From Pseudomonas sp. PA27(2017) (GTDB lineage Bacteria > Pseudomonadota > Gammaproteobacteria > Pseudomonadales > Pseudomonadaceae), in NCBI RefSeq assembly GCF_001945445.1, contig NZ_MSXW01000003.1, positions 54,532-118,531 of the forward strand: 64,000 bases of DNA, written 5' to 3'. A program made the translations under genes and the position numbers. Below, piece after piece: positions 41,543-52,878 of the stretch (positions within the stretch are counted from its first letter, which is position 1; every line of letters begins with the position of its first letter). The notes under the pieces are model-generated. The model did no database searches and was not told where the DNA came from. It saw only the letters and a list, made by a program, of their open reading frames with translations.

Positions 41543-41802
41543 GGTATTCCCTCCCGTTGAGGCCAATGACAGCGAGGCCAGGCGGCTTTTCAGAAGCCTG
41601 GTAGTCAGTGGCACGGTTGTCGCTCGTTTGGCAGAAACCCGAAGGGCCACATCGTGGCTTGGGCACAACTACGCGCTTCGATTGAGCGCTTCGATACACG
41701 TTAACCGAGGCGGATAACGGCAAAGGGACATCAGAGGGCGATTTGAGGCAGTAAGTGCCTTGTTTCCGACGAACTGCAGTCTGATCGCTGCAGGGGAGGA
41801 AG

Positions 41803-41839
41803 AAGCCCTCGCCTCGGGCAATGAGCCCGAGGCGGAAGG
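41803..41839 (-). terminator. Terminator of the fdhD-fdhF operon
   Basis: CGCCTCGGGC (41810-41819) and GCCCGAGGCG (41825-41834) form a perfect 10-bp stem. On the minus strand a pyrimidine-rich TTCTTCCTC follows. The remaining roughly 250 bp between here and the porin start show no gene. Confidence 0.75.
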
Positions 41840-41851
41840 GCCGTGGCGTCT

Positions 41852-44169
<2,318 letters not shown>

Positions 44170-44173
<4 letters not shown>

Positions 44174-45021
44174 GGCTGTTCTTCTCTTGCAGGCGGCGCG
44201 GGGCTGTAGACCCGCGGCGCGCTGTGGTGGGGCAAATGAATCAGGTTGAGGTTGTGCCGGCGCGCCCATTGCACGGTAAGGGCGGTCGGGGCCGAAAGGC
44301 TGACCAGGTTGCCGATGCCGGCTCTGACTGCCTTGTGAATCAGTTCCAGGCTGCAGCGGCTGGTCACCACCGCAAAGCCCTGGCGGACATCGTGTTTCTC
44401 GCGCAGCAGCGCGCCGATCAGCTTGTCCAGCGCGTTGTGCCGGCCGATGTCTTCCCGGCAGGCGCGGATATCTCCGCTGGCATCGACATACAGCGCGGCG
44501 TGCAGGGCGCCGCTGCGGCGGGCCAGGTCCTGCACGGCGGCGATACGTTCGCGCAGATCGAACAAATGCGCGGCGTCGGGCAGCCCGGCCTGGTCCAGGG
44601 TCGCCAGCTGCGGCAGTGCCTGATCAAGTGCTTCCACACCGCACAGGCCGCAACCGCTGGTGCCAGCCAGTTGCCTGCGCTGCTGCTTCATCGCCCAGAA
44701 GGCGCGGCTGCTGATCTCTACCTCGGCGCTAATGGCCGGGCCGAGGTGCTGTAGGCGAATGTCATAAATATCGTCGATGGAATCGACGACGGCGCTGCTC
44801 AGGCTGAACCCGACGATGAAATCTTCAACGGCAGTTGGCGACACCATCATCACGGCATGGCTGATGCCGTTGTAACTGATGGCCAGTGCGCTCTCCTGGG
44901 CCAATACGGCTGAACCCTCGGCTACAGGATTGCCCAGTTCGGAAAAGGCGTAACCTTCCGCCTCCTGGGCGACAGGCTGGGTACGGCTGGCAACGGCGGA
45001 AATCTCGGCTGACCGGGGCAC
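44170..45021 (-). CDS. fdhD: FdhD sulfurtransferase for formate dehydrogenase-type enzymes
   Basis: The 283-residue FdhD passes sulfur from IscS to the molybdenum cofactor. The conserved CGLCG motif has Cys124 and Cys127, and the later EDIGRHNALDKLIG block is typical. The start is GTG 45021 with GGGGAG six bases upstream. It is the first gene of a two-gene operon with the YdeP-type oxidoreductase, which shows which enzyme it serves here. Confidence 0.93.
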
Positions 45022-45169
45022 GGCAAGCTCCCCTGCGGCGGATTGACACAGAGAAGCCTAGGCGTTTGCCGGGCAAGCGTCTAATCGCTGTTGCCGATGC
45101 CTTGATCGATGCTGTTTATCGGTAGGGCTGGAAATGCTCTATGATCCGCTTTTCAGGACCGCGAATTGC

Positions 45170-45502
45170 TCAACCTTTGCCCTGCAAATGCTCAAGGAGC
45201 GCCTGCAGCTTTTGCACATTGAGCGCGTCTATGTCGATGATGTGATAGCCCGCCCAGGACGGCTGACCGGGTGCGCCCTCGCGACTCCATAAACAGTCGG
45301 CGGTGAAACGCACCTCGTCTGCGTCTTCGCCTACCAGTTTGCATTCCACCAGCCTGTCGGCAGCTTGCGGGGTCATGCTGCATAGCATGAAGCCTTCGCT
45401 GGACAGGTCGGCGATCCGACCCAGATACGACTCGCTGTGCTGATCATAGACTTCGAGCAGTGAGGTCGACTGATAGCGAGGATGCTGGCGACGATCATCC
45501 AT
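45170..45502 (-). CDS. PilZ-domain c-di-GMP-binding protein
   Basis: The 110-residue single-domain PilZ protein carries both c-di-GMP motifs: RRQHPR (RxxxR) at 4-9 and DLSSEGF (D/NxSxxG) at about 33-39. It begins nine bases after the DUF1631 gene stop, so they form one operon. It may act as a receptor or adaptor for the product of that gene. Confidence 0.88.
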   Translation of the reverse strand: MDDRRQHPRYQSTSLLEVYDQHSESYLGRIADLSSEGFMLCSMTPQAADRLVECKLVGEDADEVRFTADCLWSREGAPGQPSWAGYHIIDIDALNVQKLQALLEHLQGKG

Positions 45503-45511
45503 GGGTGGCCC

Positions 45512-47788
45512 TCAGGTGGTTCGTCCAGTCAGTTGCTGAAGCACACGATAGACGGCGTGCAGTGCGCGGTCGACCATCGGCGCCGAGCGGTCGGGTTTGC
45601 TGCGGCGTGCGGTGCCCTGCTGCATTTCCTCGGCGAGCTGATCCACCGACTTGACCGCCGCTCGCTGGCCGTTACGGTCCACGAACATGTAGTTGTGGGT
45701 CGTGGGGCTGTACCAGGACAGCTTCAGGGTTTGCCGCTTGCCACCCAGGATGAAATCGAACCAGGTGCCGAACTCGAGTTTTTCCAGCTCGCTAACCAGG
45801 TTTTGATCGGCGTGGCGCTGACCTTTGCGCGACGTGGCGAGCAGCGCCGCTTCGTCACTCAGCATGGCGCCCAGTGGATTGGGGGGCGGGGGTAGGCTCA
45901 GCTTCGAGGCCAGTTGGGGTTGCCCGGCCTGTACCGCGTGCTGGCAGGCGACCAGATCCTGCAGCAGGCGGCGTACGTCGTCTTCGCGATAACCGCCGAG
46001 CAGCATCAGGCCATTGCGCAGCTCATCGAGCATGTCGACGCGCAGGCGCTGCAGGCGATCACGCTGCGCGGCGTCGAGCGGCGTGGCGCTCCAGGCCAGG
46101 TTCTCTGCCGTTTCGCAGGCGCGCTGCCACTCCTGGCTGGAGGCGCCGTGGCGCAGCTGGATGAACACCAGTACGTCGATCCAGGTGCGCTCGAGGAACT
46201 GCCGGATGATCGGCGGAGGCGAGCGCTTGGCCAGCGCCTGGGCGATCGCCTGGGCGGCGCTGTGACGAGCCCCGAGCAGCTTGTCGCGACCTTTGGCCGT
46301 CTCCACGGCGCGGCGTTCCTGAAGCTCCACCCGCTGCTTTATACCGCGGGTGAACTCATCGAATTCGCCGAGGAGCATCTCGAACAGGCGCAGGTCGCCA
46401 CTGAAATGCTGGACGATCTGGCGCACCACCCACTGCACCTTGGCCAGCAAACCATAGGTGTCATCCTGGGCACCGTACAGCACACCGGCCTGGGCCATGG
46501 CGTTGATCAGCCGCCGCGCCGGGTGATGGGGCTGACCGAATAGCGCGCGGTCGAGCAGTGCCACCTTCAGGCTGGGCGTATGCAGGTGGGAGAGGGCGAC
46601 CTTGTAGGGTTGCGGCAGGTTTTCGTCATCGAGGATGAAGTCGAAGATCATCCCGACCAGATCGATGACATCGGTTTCCTGGTTACCCACGCGGTGTTGC
46701 TGGGGCGCTTCATTATGGCTGGCGAGCTGGCGATGCAGATCGGTCTTCAGGTCGGTGACGTGCAGTGGGCGATCCGGATGCTGCGTGAGTTCGACGGCGG
46801 AGGCCTGTTGCAGCCTATTCAGTGCTTCGAGCAGTTCGCCCGCTTCATACGTGCGCTTGGCGCCCTGCGGCGCGAAACTGGCCATGCTTGGCGAGCCATT
46901 GAGCGGGCCGATGGCGTGCTGCTGTTTACGGTATTCGGCCAGCAATCTGTCGAGCCCGGCGGCCAGGTGCTCGGCATCGGCGGGCGGGCTCGCGGTCAGG
47001 TCGACCGGCGCAGGCGAGCGACGAGTCTCGGTGAAGCTGCTCGCGGATGGGCTGCTGGGAGAAGGTGATGATGGCTCCGCAGCACGTGCAGGGGCGAATT
47101 TCAGATTGGGCAGCACGCCGGCTTCAATCAGACGGGTGTTGAGTGCCTCATAGAGTGCGTCCAGCCCCTGCATCAATTGCTTGTCGAACAGGCCATAGAG
47201 CACCAGCTTGATTCGCAGCGGCAATTCGCTCGGTTGCAGGGCCGTCAGCAAGGCTTGGGCAATCGTCTTCGGGGAAAGCGGATTGACCTCAGCCGGCACG
47301 GGCTGGCCGTTGTTGAGCAGGGCCAGGCGCTTGTCCAGCGCGAACAGGGCCTGTGCGCAGCGCGTTTGAACTCGATGCGCCATGTTGGTGACCTGCAGCG
47401 CCTCCTCGTAGGCCTCGTTGTCGATCAGCGCCAGGTCTTCGGCCGGAACGTCCGCGGGCTGGCTGGCGACCAACTTGCCGTCGAGGAAATCGGCGATGCC
47501 TTTGGAAATGCTCAGGTGATAGCGGCGTTCGATCTGCGGCCGCAGCCTGCGCACTTCGCGCATGCTGTCGAAGAACATGGCCTGGACCTGATTGTTCTCC
47601 GCCTGCTCGGCACATTGAAAGAGGGTGTCGTCGACTTGGGCGAAGGTGCGTGTCAGATGATCTGCCAGGTGATTGAGCACCAGCTTGCGGCAGCTCTGTC
47701 CCAACTCGCTGAAGCGCGGCTGGATACCTCTGCTGGCCAGCGTGCTGGAGATGCCGGGGGATGGCGGCGGCGTGCCCTGAGTGCTCAT
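45512..47788 (-). CDS. DUF1631-family protein
   Basis: The 758-residue cytoplasmic protein of the DUF1631 family has no membrane segment or signal peptide and is largely helical. The N-terminal part (about 1-230) and the C-terminal part (about 430-758) are conserved-looking, with a low-complexity Ser/Pro linker near 235-270. The C-terminal end with FDFILGGKRQTLKLSWYSPTTHNYMFVDRNGQ resembles a small PilZ-like barrel, which is a guess. It is cotranscribed with a PilZ protein, suggesting c-di-GMP-linked regulation. The molecular role is unknown. Confidence 0.85.
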   Translation of the reverse strand: MSTQGTPPPSPGISSTLASRGIQPRFSELGQSCRKLVLNHLADHLTRTFAQVDDTLFQCAEQAENNQVQAMFFDSMREVRRLRPQIERRYHLSISKGIADFLDGKLVASQPADVPAEDLALIDNEAYEEALQVTNMAHRVQTRCAQALFALDKRLALLNNGQPVPAEVNPLSPKTIAQALLTALQPSELPLRIKLVLYGLFDKQLMQGLDALYEALNTRLIEAGVLPNLKFAPARAAEPSSPSPSSPSASSFTETRRSPAPVDLTASPPADAEHLAAGLDRLLAEYRKQQHAIGPLNGSPSMASFAPQGAKRTYEAGELLEALNRLQQASAVELTQHPDRPLHVTDLKTDLHRQLASHNEAPQQHRVGNQETDVIDLVGMIFDFILDDENLPQPYKVALSHLHTPSLKVALLDRALFGQPHHPARRLINAMAQAGVLYGAQDDTYGLLAKVQWVVRQIVQHFSGDLRLFEMLLGEFDEFTRGIKQRVELQERRAVETAKGRDKLLGARHSAAQAIAQALAKRSPPPIIRQFLERTWIDVLVFIQLRHGASSQEWQRACETAENLAWSATPLDAAQRDRLQRLRVDMLDELRNGLMLLGGYREDDVRRLLQDLVACQHAVQAGQPQLASKLSLPPPPNPLGAMLSDEAALLATSRKGQRHADQNLVSELEKLEFGTWFDFILGGKRQTLKLSWYSPTTHNYMFVDRNGQRAAVKSVDQLAEEMQQGTARRSKPDRSAPMVDRALHAVYRVLQQLTGRTT

Positions 47789-47840
47789 CTTTGATCCTGA
47801 TTAAGGCCCGACGCGGTGCATCAGGCTGTGCAGGTATGCC

Positions 47841-48109
47841 TAGGGTCTGTTGCCGCTTCACACGCGACCGCGCCGGAGCCCGTTTTGTCGCGAGGCAAGG
47901 CACGAGCCGCGAAGTTTAGCGGGCTAAATGAGCCGGCGAGAAACGCAGTATCGCGGCAAAACGAGCCCGGCCCATTGGGTTGCGCGGGAAATCTCGCCAT
48001 GCGTCGTTGGAGGACTTGAAAAGGGAACGCCATTCCCTGCGTCCTCCGCCTAGCCTGGCGAGATTTCTCGCGGCAACGCGGCTCGCGTTTGAAACGGTAA
48101 CAGACCCTA
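47841..48109. mobile_element. MITE-like element with terminal inverted repeats and TA flanks
   Basis: The left end GGGTCTGTTGCCGCTTCAC (47843 on) and the right end (48084-48107) match over 21 of 24 positions as inverted repeats, and TA flanks both ends (47841-47842 and 48108-48109). The 265-bp interior encodes nothing. It folds into nested hairpins: GAAATCTCGCCA (47988-47999) with TGGCGAGATTTC (48056-48067), GGAGGAC with GTCCTCC inside it, and GGGAA with TTCCC at the tip. On the left, CGTTTTGTCGCGA pairs with TCGCGGCAAAACG (47951-47963), enclosing TTTAGC/GCTAAA. TA duplication suggests an IS630/Tc1-type transposase acting in trans. Confidence 0.7.
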
Positions 48110-48167
48110 TAGGTAAAGCAAATGACTACCCGTTCGCAAAGCATTGTCATAAAAGCAATTTAGGGGG

Positions 48168-48195
48168 TTGACAGCAGTTCGCGAAACCGTAAAAT
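48168..48195 (+). promoter_or_regulatory. Sigma-70 promoter of the tRNA operon
   Basis: TTGACA (48168-48173) and TAAAAT (48190-48195) are spaced by 16 bp and followed by GGCGCGCC, a GC-rich discriminator typical of stringently controlled stable-RNA promoters. The tRNA-Asn gene starts 49 bp after the -10 box. Confidence 0.9.
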
Positions 48196-48244
48196 GGCGC
48201 GCCTCTGCAGCGGCAACGCAAACAGAGAAAAGAAAGAGCATAGT

Positions 48245-48320
48245 TCCGCGATAGCTCAGTCGGTAGAGCAAATGACTGTTAATCATTGGGTCCCTGGTTC
48301 GAGTCCAGGTCGCGGAGCCA
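48245..48320 (+). tRNA. tRNA-Asn (GTT)
   Basis: The 76-nt gene has acceptor stem TCCGCGA/TCGCGGA, a T-loop GGTTCGAGTCC, anticodon GTT in the loop CTGTTAA, discriminator G and encoded CCA. It is the first of three tRNA genes behind one promoter. Confidence 0.97.
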
Positions 48321-48329
48321 ATCTTTCCT

Positions 48330-48406
48330 CGGGGTGTAGCGCAGTCCGGTAGCGCGCCTGCTTTGGGAGCAGGATGTCAGGAGTTCGAATCCCCTCACCC
48401 CGACCA
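48330..48406 (+). tRNA. tRNA-Pro (TGG)
   Basis: The 77-nt gene has acceptor stem CGGGGTG/CACCCCG, anticodon TGG in the loop TTTGGGA, T-loop AGTTCGAATCC and encoded ACCA. It starts nine bases after the tRNA-Asn gene. Confidence 0.97.
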
Positions 48407-48411
48407 TATTT

Positions 48412-48487
48412 GGGTCGTTAGCTCAGTTGGTAGAGCAGTTGGCTTTTAACCAATTGGTCGTAGGTTCGAATCCTACACGACCCACCA
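48412..48487 (+). tRNA. tRNA-Lys (TTT)
   Basis: The 76-nt gene has acceptor stem GGGTCGT/ACGACCC, anticodon TTT in the loop CTTTTAA, T-loop GGTTCGAATCC and encoded ACCA. It starts five bases after the tRNA-Pro gene. Confidence 0.97.
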
Positions 48488-48510
48488 TTTCAAGCACTGC
48501 TTGAGTAAAG

Positions 48511-48536
48511 AACCCGCCAAAAGGCGGGTTTTTTGC
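48511..48536 (+). terminator. Intrinsic terminator of the tRNA operon
   Basis: AACCCGCC and GGCGGGTT form a perfect 8-bp stem with loop AAAA and are followed by TTTT. Confidence 0.95.
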
Positions 48537-48650
48537 TTTCCGGGTTCTGGTTTGTATTTTCCGCGCAGCACTGCGGAGCTTGGCTGGCGGTGGTTTTCGC
48601 CCGCGCGGCCTGGCAGTACCTAAGTCGTTGAAGGATCGGCGCGCTCCTTT

Positions 48651-48697
48651 GTAGGAGCGGGCCATGCGCGCGAAATCGCGAGCGGTGGCCCGCCCCC
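48651..48697. repeat. REP-like palindrome, degenerate
   Basis: GTAGGAGCGGGCCATGCGCG pairs imperfectly with the downstream GCGGTGGCCCGCCCCCA. It is the same type as 32499-32547. The rest of 48537-48827 holds no gene; a minus-strand frame ending in the tRNA-Lys gene is an artefact. Confidence 0.65.
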
Positions 48698-48827
48698 AAA
48701 TGTTTGCAGTTGTAGGGCGGCGCAGGTGAAACCCATCAATCGCCGACGCCGTCGCCGCGTGGCTCGATCAGCAGCGTGCCATTCTCCCTGTCAAGGCGCC
48801 GAGCATGCTCCTCGGCAGCCTCCAGAG

Positions 48828-50126
48828 TTAATGCAGCTTCAAGCGCGGATCGGTGCTGCGGCCAATGCGGTCGCTAAGCATCAGCAACAGCGTGCGGAAG
48901 GGGCCGTACAGGGCCATCTGGTGCATGCGATACAGCGAGATGTAGAACATCCGCGCCAACCAGCCCTCCAGTTTCACGCTGCCCATCAGGTTGCCCATCA
49001 GATTGCCGACTGCGCTGAAGCTCGACAGCGAAATCAGTGAGCCGTAATCCTTGTAGCTGTAGCTCGGCAGGGGCTGGTTCTGCAGGCGCAGGGCAAGCGA
49101 TTTGACCAGCAGAGAGGCCTGCTGGTGTGCTGCCTGGGCGCGCGGCGGCACGTTTCGTTCGCTGCCGTCACCCATTGGGCAGGCGGCGCAGTCGCCAAAG
49201 GCGAAGATGTTTTCGTCGCGCGTGGTCTGCAAGGTGCCGGTGACGACCAACTGATTGATGCGGTTACTTTCCAGGCCATCCAGATCCTTGAGAAAGGCCG
49301 GTGCGCGAATACCGGCCGCCCAGACCTTGAGGCTGGCAGGGATGGTTTCGCCGTTAGCCAGCACCAGCCCCTCGGCGGTGACCTCTTTCACCGCCGCGCC
49401 GGTCATCACGTTCACGCCGAGTTTTTGCAGGGTCCTGTGTACGGGCGCGCTGATGCGCTCCGGCAGGGCAGGCAGCACCCGCGGTCCGGCTTCGACCAGG
49501 CTGATACGCATGTTTTCCGGGCGGATGCGATCAAGGCCGTAAGCCGCCAGTTCCCGGGCTGCGTGGTGTAGCTCGGCGGCCAGTTCGACTCCGGTGGCGC
49601 CGGCACCGACGATGGCGACGCTGATCTGGTCATTGTCACCATTGCCTGCGTGCGCGCGCAGGTAGTGGCTGAGCAGTTTGCGATGGAAGCGCTCGGCCTG
49701 CTCGCGGGTGTCGAGGAAGATGCAGTGGTTGGCCGCGCCTTCGGTGCCGAAGTCGTTGGTGGTGCTGCCTACCGCGATCACCAGGGTGTCGTAGGGCAAC
49801 TCGCGAGCGGGCACCAGTTCGCGGTTGTCTTCGTCCAGGGTGGCGGCCAATTGAATGGTCTTGCGTTCGCGGTCCAGCCCGCTCATGCGCCCGAGTTGGA
49901 ATTCGAAGTGGTTCCACTTCGCCTGGGCCACGTAGTTCAGCTCGTTCTCCGTGGAGTTCAGCGAGCCAGCGGCCACTTCATGCAGCAGCGGCTTCCAGAT
50001 GTGGGTGAGGTTGGCATCGGCCAGGGTGATGTGCGCCTTACCGCGCTTACCGAGCTTTCGGCCCAGGCGGGTAGCCAACTCCAGGCCGCCGGCGCCGCCG
50101 CCGACAATGACGATTCGATGGGTCAT
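48828..50126 (-). CDS. ndh: Type II NADH dehydrogenase
   Basis: The 432-residue flavoprotein has an FAD fold at the N terminus (VIVGGGAGGLELATRLG, about 4-20) and an NADH fold in the middle (VAIVGAGATGVELAAELH, about 165-183), with a C-terminal amphipathic membrane-binding part (LEGWLARMFYISLYRMHQM). It passes electrons from NADH to quinone without proton pumping. ATG 50126 with GTGAG upstream begins the FAD motif; the upstream in-frame extension has no similarity. It is the only gene in its unit. Confidence 0.92.
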   Translation of the reverse strand: MTHRIVIVGGGAGGLELATRLGRKLGKRGKAHITLADANLTHIWKPLLHEVAAGSLNSTENELNYVAQAKWNHFEFQLGRMSGLDRERKTIQLAATLDEDNRELVPARELPYDTLVIAVGSTTNDFGTEGAANHCIFLDTREQAERFHRKLLSHYLRAHAGNGDNDQISVAIVGAGATGVELAAELHHAARELAAYGLDRIRPENMRISLVEAGPRVLPALPERISAPVHRTLQKLGVNVMTGAAVKEVTAEGLVLANGETIPASLKVWAAGIRAPAFLKDLDGLESNRINQLVVTGTLQTTRDENIFAFGDCAACPMGDGSERNVPPRAQAAHQQASLLVKSLALRLQNQPLPSYSYKDYGSLISLSSFSAVGNLMGNLMGSVKLEGWLARMFYISLYRMHQMALYGPFRTLLLMLSDRIGRSTDPRLKLH

Positions 50127-50358
50127 GGTGAGTCTCACAAGGCTAGGAAATCGGTGGCGAGTCCGGGCGAGCCAAGCTCTAGCGCCGGGCGACTCAGTGT
50201 CAATCCACGCAGGCGGGTGCCTGCGCGTCAGAAATCGTGTCGTGCTGCATCGAGGCTGCGCGCGTTGCGTCAACTCATCGACAGAAAGCCGACCGCTTGG
50301 TTTCAATCGGTGCGCGCATTCTAGCAGCGTGGCGTGCGCCACGGCTGAGACGGCATGG

Positions 50359-50886
50359 TTATTCGACGTATTCCAGCGGCTCGACTTCGAGCGGATCGCC
50401 CAGGCGGATGATTCCGCTGTGAATCACCCGCGCGGTAATCCCGCCATGGCCGCGAACGGCCTGAAAGGTACCTAGCCCCAAGCGTTGCTCAAGCTTGGTG
50501 CAGGGTTGGCACCAGCCGGTGGTTTCCAGGATCGCCTGGCCGATGCGAAAGCGCCGGCCCTTGAGGCTGAACAGGTTGATGCCGCTGACGGCTATATTGC
50601 GCCTGAGGTCCTCGGGTTTTATCGCATGCTGGGCATCGCGGCCGAGCAGGGCGCTGATCACCGCCAGGTGTTCCCACTGGATCAGGGTGACCTGGCGGGC
50701 ATTGCGCGGGCCGGGGCGCGCATGATCGCCGGTTAGGCCGGCTTCGCGGCGCGCCTCGACCGCATCGAGAATCAGCATGTCGCCGAGGCGCTCAGGGCGT
50801 ACGCCTATCCAGCGCACCTGACCCTGTTGCGGCACGGCAGCGATAAGTGCCTGGAGCGGGCTGGCTGGGTAGGCGTCAGGCCTCAA
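50359..50886 (-). CDS. MOSC-domain protein
   Basis: The protein of about 175 residues belongs to the MOSC family (molybdenum cofactor sulfurase C-terminal type), with GDHARPGPRNARQVTLIQWEH-like early block, NIAVSGINLFSLKGRRFRIG, and the Cys-containing GWCQPCTKLE segment. It may handle sulfur or act in detoxification of N-hydroxylated bases as YiiM/YcbX proteins do. The start is uncertain: TTG 50886 just after yacG gives the usual length, while an ATG inside the end of yacG would add about 20 residues. It is downstream of coaE-yacG on the same strand. Confidence 0.8.
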   Translation of the reverse strand: MRPDAYPASPLQALIAAVPQQGQVRWIGVRPERLGDMLILDAVEARREAGLTGDHARPGPRNARQVTLIQWEHLAVISALLGRDAQHAIKPEDLRRNIAVSGINLFSLKGRRFRIGQAILETTGWCQPCTKLEQRLGLGTFQAVRGHGGITARVIHSGIIRLGDPLEVEPLEYVE

Positions 50887-50920
50887 GGTAGGGTTCCGCC
50901 GTCTCGGAGGCTGGGTCGGC

Positions 50921-51121
50921 TCAGTGCCGGCTGGGCGGCAGATCATCGGAGAACAGATCGTCCTCCAGCGGATTGCCAGGAATCGCGTGTTCTTCCGATG
51001 CCCAGGCACCCAGGTCGATCAGCTTGCAACGCTCGGAGCAGAACGGCCGGCTCGGGCTCTGCGGGCCCCATTCCACGGGAGCTGCGCAGGTCGGGCAGGC
51101 GACGAGTGTGGGTGCGGTCAT
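50921..51121 (-). CDS. yacG: DNA gyrase inhibitor YacG
   Basis: The 66-residue zinc protein has CPTC near the N terminus and [14 protein letters not shown], giving the four Cys zinc site (CxxC and CxxxC). YacG binds GyrB and blocks gyrase. Its start overlaps the coaE stop in an ATGA, as is usual in Pseudomonas. Confidence 0.93.
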   Translation of the reverse strand: MTAPTLVACPTCAAPVEWGPQSPSRPFCSERCKLIDLGAWASEEHAIPGNPLEDDLFSDDLPPSRH

Positions 51122-51726
51122 GGTTGGCCTCCGTTGAGGGTCAGGTAAAAGGCATGCAGGCGCTCGACCTCCTGTTTGACCCAGGCCAGGTCGCGGTCGT
51201 TTACCAGTACGTCATCGGCATGGCTCAGGCGTGTTTCGCGAGTGGCCTGGGCGGCCATGATGGCGCGCACCTGCTCGGCAGGCAACCGATCACGCTGCAT
51301 GGTACGTTCGATCTGCAGCTGCTCGGGCACATCGACCACCAGGATACGCTGGGTCAGTTTGTACTGGCCGGATTCGATCAGCAGAGGCGAGACCATGATG
51401 GCGTAGGGCGACTTGGCATTGGCCAGAAACTGTGCGGTTTCTGCGGCGATCAATGGATGCAGCAATCTTTCCAGCCAACCCCGCTCGGCAGGCGATTGGA
51501 AAATCAGCTCACGCAGTGCCGAACGGTTCAATTGACCGTCGGCCTGCAGCACCCGTTCGCCGAAGTGCTCGGCTATGGCCGTGAGGGCAGGGCGGCCAGG
51601 CTCGACGACCCAGCGAGCGGCCTGATCGGCATCGACCACATCCACGCCCAGTGCGGCGAATTGCGCGGCCACGGCGCTTTTGCCACTGCCGATGCCACCG
51701 GTGAGCCCGAGCGTCCAGGGTTTCAT
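51118..51726 (-). CDS. coaE: Dephospho-CoA kinase
   Basis: The 202-residue kinase has the P-loop [10 protein letters not shown] (about 9-18) and the conserved [10 protein letters not shown] and LIAAETAQ segments. It carries out the last step of coenzyme A synthesis. In Pseudomonas it usually follows pilD; here 276 bp with a single REP arm separate it from pilD. Confidence 0.95.
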   Translation of the reverse strand: MKPWTLGLTGGIGSGKSAVAAQFAALGVDVVDADQAARWVVEPGRPALTAIAEHFGERVLQADGQLNRSALRELIFQSPAERGWLERLLHPLIAAETAQFLANAKSPYAIMVSPLLIESGQYKLTQRILVVDVPEQLQIERTMQRDRLPAEQVRAIMAAQATRETRLSHADDVLVNDRDLAWVKQEVERLHAFYLTLNGGQP

Positions 51727-51894
51727 GATGAGCTGCCCCTTAGAAAATCAGGGGGCGGATTGTAAAGGAGCAGCTGCGCATGTGCGAATCAGTGGTGATG
51801 GCGCGACTGTGTGGCGCCTCGCCCGCTACGGTGTTGCCTGCACCAATCGCCGGGTGCAGGGGGCCTGCGCGATGTCAGGCGACTCACTGTTCGT

Positions 51895-51922
51895 GTAGGA
51901 GCGTCGCCCTCGGCGCGAAACG
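51895..51922. repeat. Single REP arm
   Basis: GTAGGAGCGTCGCCCTCGGC and the following GCGAAACG form one degenerate REP unit in the 276-bp gap between coaE and pilD. No other feature was seen in that gap. Confidence 0.6.
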
Positions 51923-52002
51923 ATCGTTATGTCGAACCGATTTGGCGTCGTCATCCAGCGCTTGAGTTGATTGGCGCAACGTTCTACCCAGGTCGTTGCG
52001 CG

Positions 52003-52875
52003 TCAGTTGAACCCGGCAAACTGCAAGTAACCCTCGGTAATCTGCTTACCCCACAACAGTGCGATAAAACCTGCAATGGCCAGGTAGGGGCCAAAGGGAA
52101 TCGGTGTGCTGGTGCTGGCATCACGTAGGCGCAGCATGATCACGCCAAGTACCGCACCGACCACCGAAGACAGCAGAATGGTCAGCGGCAAAATCTGCCA
52201 GCCACCCCAGGCGCCGAGCATGGCCAGCAGCTTGAAGTCGCCATAACCCATGCCTTCCTTGCCGGTCACCAGCTTGAACAGCCAGAACACCGACCAGAGA
52301 CTCAGGTAGCCCGCAACGGCACCCCACAAGGCGTCTTCCAGGCTGGTAAAAAGCCCGAAGTTATTGGCGATCAAGCCTAGCCATAGCAGCGGGAGGACCA
52401 GCGAGTCCGGCAGCAATTGGTGATCGGCGTCGATCAGGCTCATCGCCAGGAGGCCCCAGGCCAGCACCAGCATGCCTGGCGCTTGCCAGCCAAAGCCGAA
52501 GTGCCAAGCGACGTAGGCTGAGATCAGGCCGCAGGCGAGTTCGACCAGTGGATAGCGCAGACTGATCTTCGCCTTGCAGCCGGCGCACTTGCCGCGCAGG
52601 AACAGGTAGCTGATGACCGGAATATTTTCCCACGGGCGGATTTCATGGTTGCAATGTGGGCAACTGGAGTGGGGGAGTACCAGATTGTAGGTTTCCCCGG
52701 CCGGCTCGGCGGGCAGTTCCAGCACTTCCCGCGCCTGGACGCGCCAGTCGCGGAGCATCATTTTCGGCAGGCGGTGTATCACTACGTTGAGAAAGCTGCC
52801 GACCAGTAGGCCGATGATCAGGGCGCAGAAAACAAAGGCCGGCGTGTTGCCGGCCAGGAAGTCGATTACGGTCAT
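52003..52875 (-). CDS. pilD: Prepilin peptidase and N-methyltransferase PilD
   Basis: The 290-residue inner membrane aspartic protease has the zinc-binding cytoplasmic loop with Cys72, Cys75, Cys97 and Cys100, and catalytic Asp149 (LIDADHQLLPD) and Asp213 (GYGDFKLL). It cleaves the leaders of PilA and the minor pilins and methylates the new N terminus. The gene starts three bases after the pilC stop. It is the only prepilin peptidase gene in the window. Confidence 0.96.
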   Translation of the reverse strand: MTVIDFLAGNTPAFVFCALIIGLLVGSFLNVVIHRLPKMMLRDWRVQAREVLELPAEPAGETYNLVLPHSSCPHCNHEIRPWENIPVISYLFLRGKCAGCKAKISLRYPLVELACGLISAYVAWHFGFGWQAPGMLVLAWGLLAMSLIDADHQLLPDSLVLPLLWLGLIANNFGLFTSLEDALWGAVAGYLSLWSVFWLFKLVTGKEGMGYGDFKLLAMLGAWGGWQILPLTILLSSVVGAVLGVIMLRLRDASTSTPIPFGPYLAIAGFIALLWGKQITEGYLQFAGFN

Positions 52876-52878
52876 GGG

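Noticed and set aside
48423..48665. Minus-strand frame ending in GRVGFEPTTNWLKANCSTN
   Set aside because: This is the well-known false protein produced by reading the complement of a tRNA gene (here tRNA-Lys at 48412-48487). It lacks a ribosome site and its upstream part covers the terminator.
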